Made by a program: the position numbers and the translations under genes. Positions 5,499 to 7,254 of a stretch of DNA of 7,254 nucleotides are shown in pieces. The DNA lies in NCBI GenBank assembly GCA_937942115.1, contig CALDFY010000162.1:1-7254 (forward strand). The letters are read 5' to 3'. Source of the DNA: an uncultured Anaerolineae bacterium. GTDB taxonomy: Bacteria > Chloroflexota > Anaerolineae > B4-G1 > DUEL01. The notes beneath the pieces were generated by a model. The model was given only the letters and a program-made list of their open reading frames with translations, ran no database searches and was not told the origin of the DNA. How positions within the stretch are numbered: position 1 is the stretch's first letter; every line of letters begins with the position of its first letter.

Positions 5499-5547
5499 GG
5501 AGCGTGGCGGTTGTGGGCAAGATCAAACCGCCACGCTCCATTGTTTT
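5499..5547 (+). terminator. Intrinsic terminator after lplA
   Basis: GGAGCGTGGCGGTT (5499-5512) pairs perfectly over 14 bp with AACCGCCACGCTCC (5526-5539) around a 13-nt loop. ATTGTTTT follows at once (5540-5547). It lies 35 nt after the lplA stop and ends the mvhD-lplA unit. Confidence 0.88.
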
Positions 5548-5560
5548 AACTGGCCGGAAA

Positions 5561-5578
5561 TGTGACGAATATCCCACA
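5561..5578. promoter_or_regulatory. Weak TGTG-N10-CACA dyad upstream of the channel-receiver promoter
   Basis: AAATGTGA at 5558-5565 and CCACAAATT at 5574-5582 frame a partly symmetric GAATATC core. The centre is about 63 nt upstream of the predicted transcription start, where CRP/FNR-type proteins often bind. The spacing is 2 nt longer than a CRP site, so I do not name a regulator. Confidence 0.25.
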
Positions 5579-5597
5579 AATTCGGGGAAAAACTACG

Positions 5598-5626
5598 TTG
5601 ACACGTCACGGCGGCCGTGTTACAGT
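5598..5626 (+). promoter_or_regulatory. Promoter of the channel-receiver gene with a dyad in its spacer
   Basis: TTGACA (5598-5603) and TACAGT (5621-5626) are separated by 17 nt. The spacer contains CACGGC-G-GCCGTG (5607-5619), a 13-bp dyad with one central base. A repressor bound there would block polymerase directly. The predicted start near 5633 leaves a leader of about 95 nt before the ATG. I see no known riboswitch in that leader. Confidence 0.6.
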
Positions 5627-5728
5627 CACCTTTGCCTGCGAGGTGTCTGTATGGTATGCCGGTGTTTCGTTTCCCGATGATCCTGTAGCCGGAACATCTC
5701 AACTCAACCCCTCCACAGGAGGAAACCG

Positions 5729-6982
5729 ATGAGTAACGAATTGCAGATTGATGCCTTCCCACCGGCGAAAATGGCCAGCCGTATGGAAGAGGTGGGGGTC
5801 ACGAAAGCCGGCCTGGACTTCTGGACGATGTTCGCCCTGGCCATCCTGGCCGGGGCATTTATCGGAACCGGCGGTATCTTCCTGACTACGGTGACGACCG
5901 GCCTGAGCGCGGCCGGTGTGCCGTATGGACTGGTCCGGCTGGTCGGCGGCCTGGTTTTCTGCCTCGGCCTGATCGCGGTGGTGGTGGCCGGGGCGGAACT
6001 GTTCACCGGCAACAATCTCATTGTCATGGCCTACGCCAGCCGCCGGGTCACCACCCCCCAACTCCTGCGCAACTGGGGTATCGTCTACGCCGGCAACTTC
6101 GTCGGCTCCATTCTCACTGCACTGGTGATGTTTCTCACCGGGCAGTATACCTTCGCGTCCGGCGCAGTGGGGTTGAACGCGCTCAGTATCGCCAATGCAA
6201 AGTGCAGCCTGGGATTCCTTCAGGCCATCGCGCTGGGCATTATGTGTAACGCGCTGGTCTGTCTGGCCGTGTGGCTCTGTGCCTCGGCCCGGTCCACAAC
6301 GGATAAGATCCTCTCCATCGTTTTCCCCATCACCGCTTTTGTCGCTGCCGGGTTTGAGCACAGCATCGCCAATATGTACCTGATTCCCATCGGCCTGTTC
6401 ATTAAATCCTGGGCGCCGGCGGCCTTCTGGGAAGCGATCGGCAAGATGCCGACCGACTTCGCCCATCTTACCTGGGGGGCCTTCTTCCTGAGAAATCTGC
6501 TGCCGGTGACCGTTGGAAACATCATCGGCGGTGCCGGTTTTGTCGGCCTGGCCTACTGGTTTATCTACCTGCGCCCGAAGAAGAAGGTGGAGGTCAAGCC
6601 CGGCGTGGCGCCGAGAATCCTGGTGGTGGACGACGACCCGGACTTTGTGGACCTTTCCCGGCGGATTCTCTCCAAAGCGGGGTATCAGGTCCTCGCGGCC
6701 GGCAACGGTCAGCAGGCGCTGCAGATGATGCGGTCGGAGAAGCCGGACCTGGTGATGCTGGATGTGATGATGGCGACGCCGCTGGAGGGTGTGGGCGTCG
6801 CGCAGGAGATCGCGGCGGATCCGGCCCTGCGGTCCATCCCTGTTGTGATGATTTCCAGTATTGATAGCAGCCAGTACGCTGGCCTCTTACCCGATAGCCT
6901 GCACATCCCGATAGACGCCTGGATCAGTAAGCCCATAGACCCGGACCATCTGCTGCACACGATTCGCCGATTTTTGCCATAG
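5729..6982 (+). CDS. FocA-type formate/nitrite channel fused to a C-terminal receiver domain
   Basis: Residues 1 to about 283 form a full FNT-family anion channel with six membrane helices (about 33-56, 68-105, 113-138, 162-187, 194-225, 253-281). Such channels are pentamers moving formate, nitrite or hydrosulfide. The residues match E. coli FocA with a constant shift of two: F77, L81, T93 (AELFTGN), K158, N174 (GIMCN), F204 and the central H211 (FEHSIANM). After a basic linker of about 13 residues (PKKKVEVKPGVAP), residues 296-417 form a complete receiver domain: D301-D302, phosphoacceptor D345 (VMLDVMM), S376 in place of Thr, and K401 (WISKP). The stretch after D345 is longer than usual (ATPLEGVGVA). 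AGGAGG lies 6 nt before the ATG, and the frame is open across the junction. Formate is the likeliest substrate. I infer, but cannot prove, that phosphorylation adjusts the channel. No kinase gene is in the window. Confidence 0.93.
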   Translation: MSNELQIDAFPPAKMASRMEEVGVTKAGLDFWTMFALAILAGAFIGTGGIFLTTVTTGLSAAGVPYGLVRLVGGLVFCLGLIAVVVAGAELFTGNNLIVMAYASRRVTTPQLLRNWGIVYAGNFVGSILTALVMFLTGQYTFASGAVGLNALSIANAKCSLGFLQAIALGIMCNALVCLAVWLCASARSTTDKILSIVFPITAFVAAGFEHSIANMYLIPIGLFIKSWAPAAFWEAIGKMPTDFAHLTWGAFFLRNLLPVTVGNIIGGAGFVGLAYWFIYLRPKKKVEVKPGVAPRILVVDDDPDFVDLSRRILSKAGYQVLAAGNGQQALQMMRSEKPDLVMLDVMMATPLEGVGVAQEIAADPALRSIPVVMISSIDSSQYAGLLPDSLHIPIDAWISKPIDPDHLLHTIRRFLP

Positions 6983-7050
6983 TCGGCCCACCGGATACCG
7001 GACGTCTCGGGAATCCACCTGCCGTCCCAAGACGCCTCCTTCGGAACTAC

Positions 7051-7081
7051 CTGCGCCAGGGGCTAAGAGCCCCTGGCGCAG
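7051..7081. terminator. Perfect 14-bp hairpin downstream of the channel-receiver gene
   Basis: CTGCGCCAGGGGCT (7051-7064) and AGCCCCTGGCGCAG (7068-7081) pair completely around AAG. It begins 69 nt after the stop codon. There is no T-tract, so it may be a transcript-stabilising or factor-assisted structure rather than a classical terminator. Positions 6983-7050 hold nothing I recognise. Confidence 0.55.
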
Positions 7082-7112
7082 AGGGGGATTTGCCCTCACC
7101 CCTACCCCCGAT

Positions 7113-7152
7113 CCCCCTTCCCCTCTCCCACCTGGGGGAGAGGGGAAGGGGG
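7113..7152. repeat. 17-bp polypyrimidine/polypurine hairpin
   Basis: CCCCCTTCCCCTCTCCC (7113-7129) pairs perfectly with GGGAGAGGGGAAGGGGG (7136-7152) around a 6-nt loop. All-pyrimidine runs preceded by CCCTCACCCC are a common style of dispersed intergenic repeat in GC-rich bacteria. The mirror-like purine tract could also form triplex or quadruplex DNA. Confidence 0.75.
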
Positions 7153-7160
7153 CTGGGAGG

Positions 7161-7200
7161 GGTTTTGGGGGCGGCGGCTACAGCCGCCGCCCCAAAAACC
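7161..7200. repeat. 18-bp hairpin with one mismatch
   Basis: Positions 7161-7178 (GGTTTTGGGGGCGGCGGC) pair with 7183-7200 around TACA, with a single G-A mismatch. The stem is GC-rich near the loop and A/T-rich near its base. A GGCGGC/GCCGCC core also occurs at the other end of the window (1-15). Confidence 0.7.
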
Positions 7201-7216
7201 CTTCCGAAATCTTCCT

Positions 7217-7248
7217 CCCCTCTCCTGACCCTTTGGTCAGGAGAGGGG
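7217..7248. repeat. Perfect 14-bp hairpin at the right edge
   Basis: CCCCTCTCCTGACC (7217-7230) pairs with GGTCAGGAGAGGGG (7235-7248) around CTTT. Its outer stem, CCCCTCTCC/GGAGAGGGG, resembles the inner part of the hairpin at 7113-7152, so the two may be diverged copies of one element. The window ends 6 nt later. Confidence 0.7.
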
Positions 7249-7254
7249 CCGGGG

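Noticed and set aside
5561..5578. CRP or FNR binding site upstream of the channel-receiver gene
   Set aside because: The half-sites are TGTGA and CCACA with an 8-nt gap instead of six, and FNR's TTGAT is absent. It is kept only as a weak dyad.
5699..6466. Open frame of 255 codons on the minus strand, antisense to the channel-receiver gene
   Set aside because: The translation is hydrophilic and of biased composition, opposite an FNT channel with all family motifs.

Overview
The window is GC-rich bacterial DNA (I estimate above 60% G+C) with strong AGGAGG-type ribosome binding sites. Seven protein genes cover most of it. The gene set and the periodic intergenic micro-repeats fit an anaerobic Chloroflexota-like (Anaerolineae-type) bacterium. 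That placement is an inference from general resemblance, since no marker gene here fixes the taxonomy. TGA works as a normal stop in at least one gene (rnd).

Left block, minus strand, read from right to left. It starts with mgtE (Mg2+ channel, 3692 down to an in-frame TGA at 2492-2490). The missing last transmembrane segment is still legible downstream, to a TAG at 2342-2340. Next is rnd (ribonuclease D, 2313-1168), which overlaps ppa (family I inorganic pyrophosphatase, 1177-632) by 10 nt. A 97-nt mirror-symmetric array of heptanucleotides covers the ppa stop. Last is a 127-residue stand-alone receiver-domain protein (454-71). Its phosphoacceptor Asp is replaced by Glu, and its ribosome binding site can be buried in a two-part hairpin.

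Middle block, plus strand. A divergent intergenic region (3693-3912) carries a clear sigma-70-type promoter and several dyads. It leads into an MvhD-family [2Fe-2S] protein gene (3913-4329), followed 94 nt later by a two-domain lipoate-protein ligase (4424-5464). A strong intrinsic terminator (5499-5547) closes this pair. MvhD proteins pass electrons from hydrogenase or formate dehydrogenase to HdrABC-type bifurcating complexes. Lipoyl carrier proteins work with Hdr-like complexes in the sHdr system, so the pairing may be functional, but no hdr gene lies in the window.

Right block, plus strand. A promoter (5598-5626) with a dyad in its spacer drives a 417-residue gene (5729-6982). This encodes a complete FocA-type formate/nitrite channel fused, directly after its last membrane helix, to a complete receiver domain with all phosphorylation residues intact. 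This is the most unusual feature in the window: a channel that appears to be built for control by a histidine kinase. The remaining 272 nt hold four different long hairpins in a row and no gene.

Taken together, the right half suggests anaerobic one-carbon or hydrogen redox metabolism with phosphorelay control of formate (or a related anion) flux. The left half is mostly housekeeping, apart from the broken mgtE and the unusual receiver protein.
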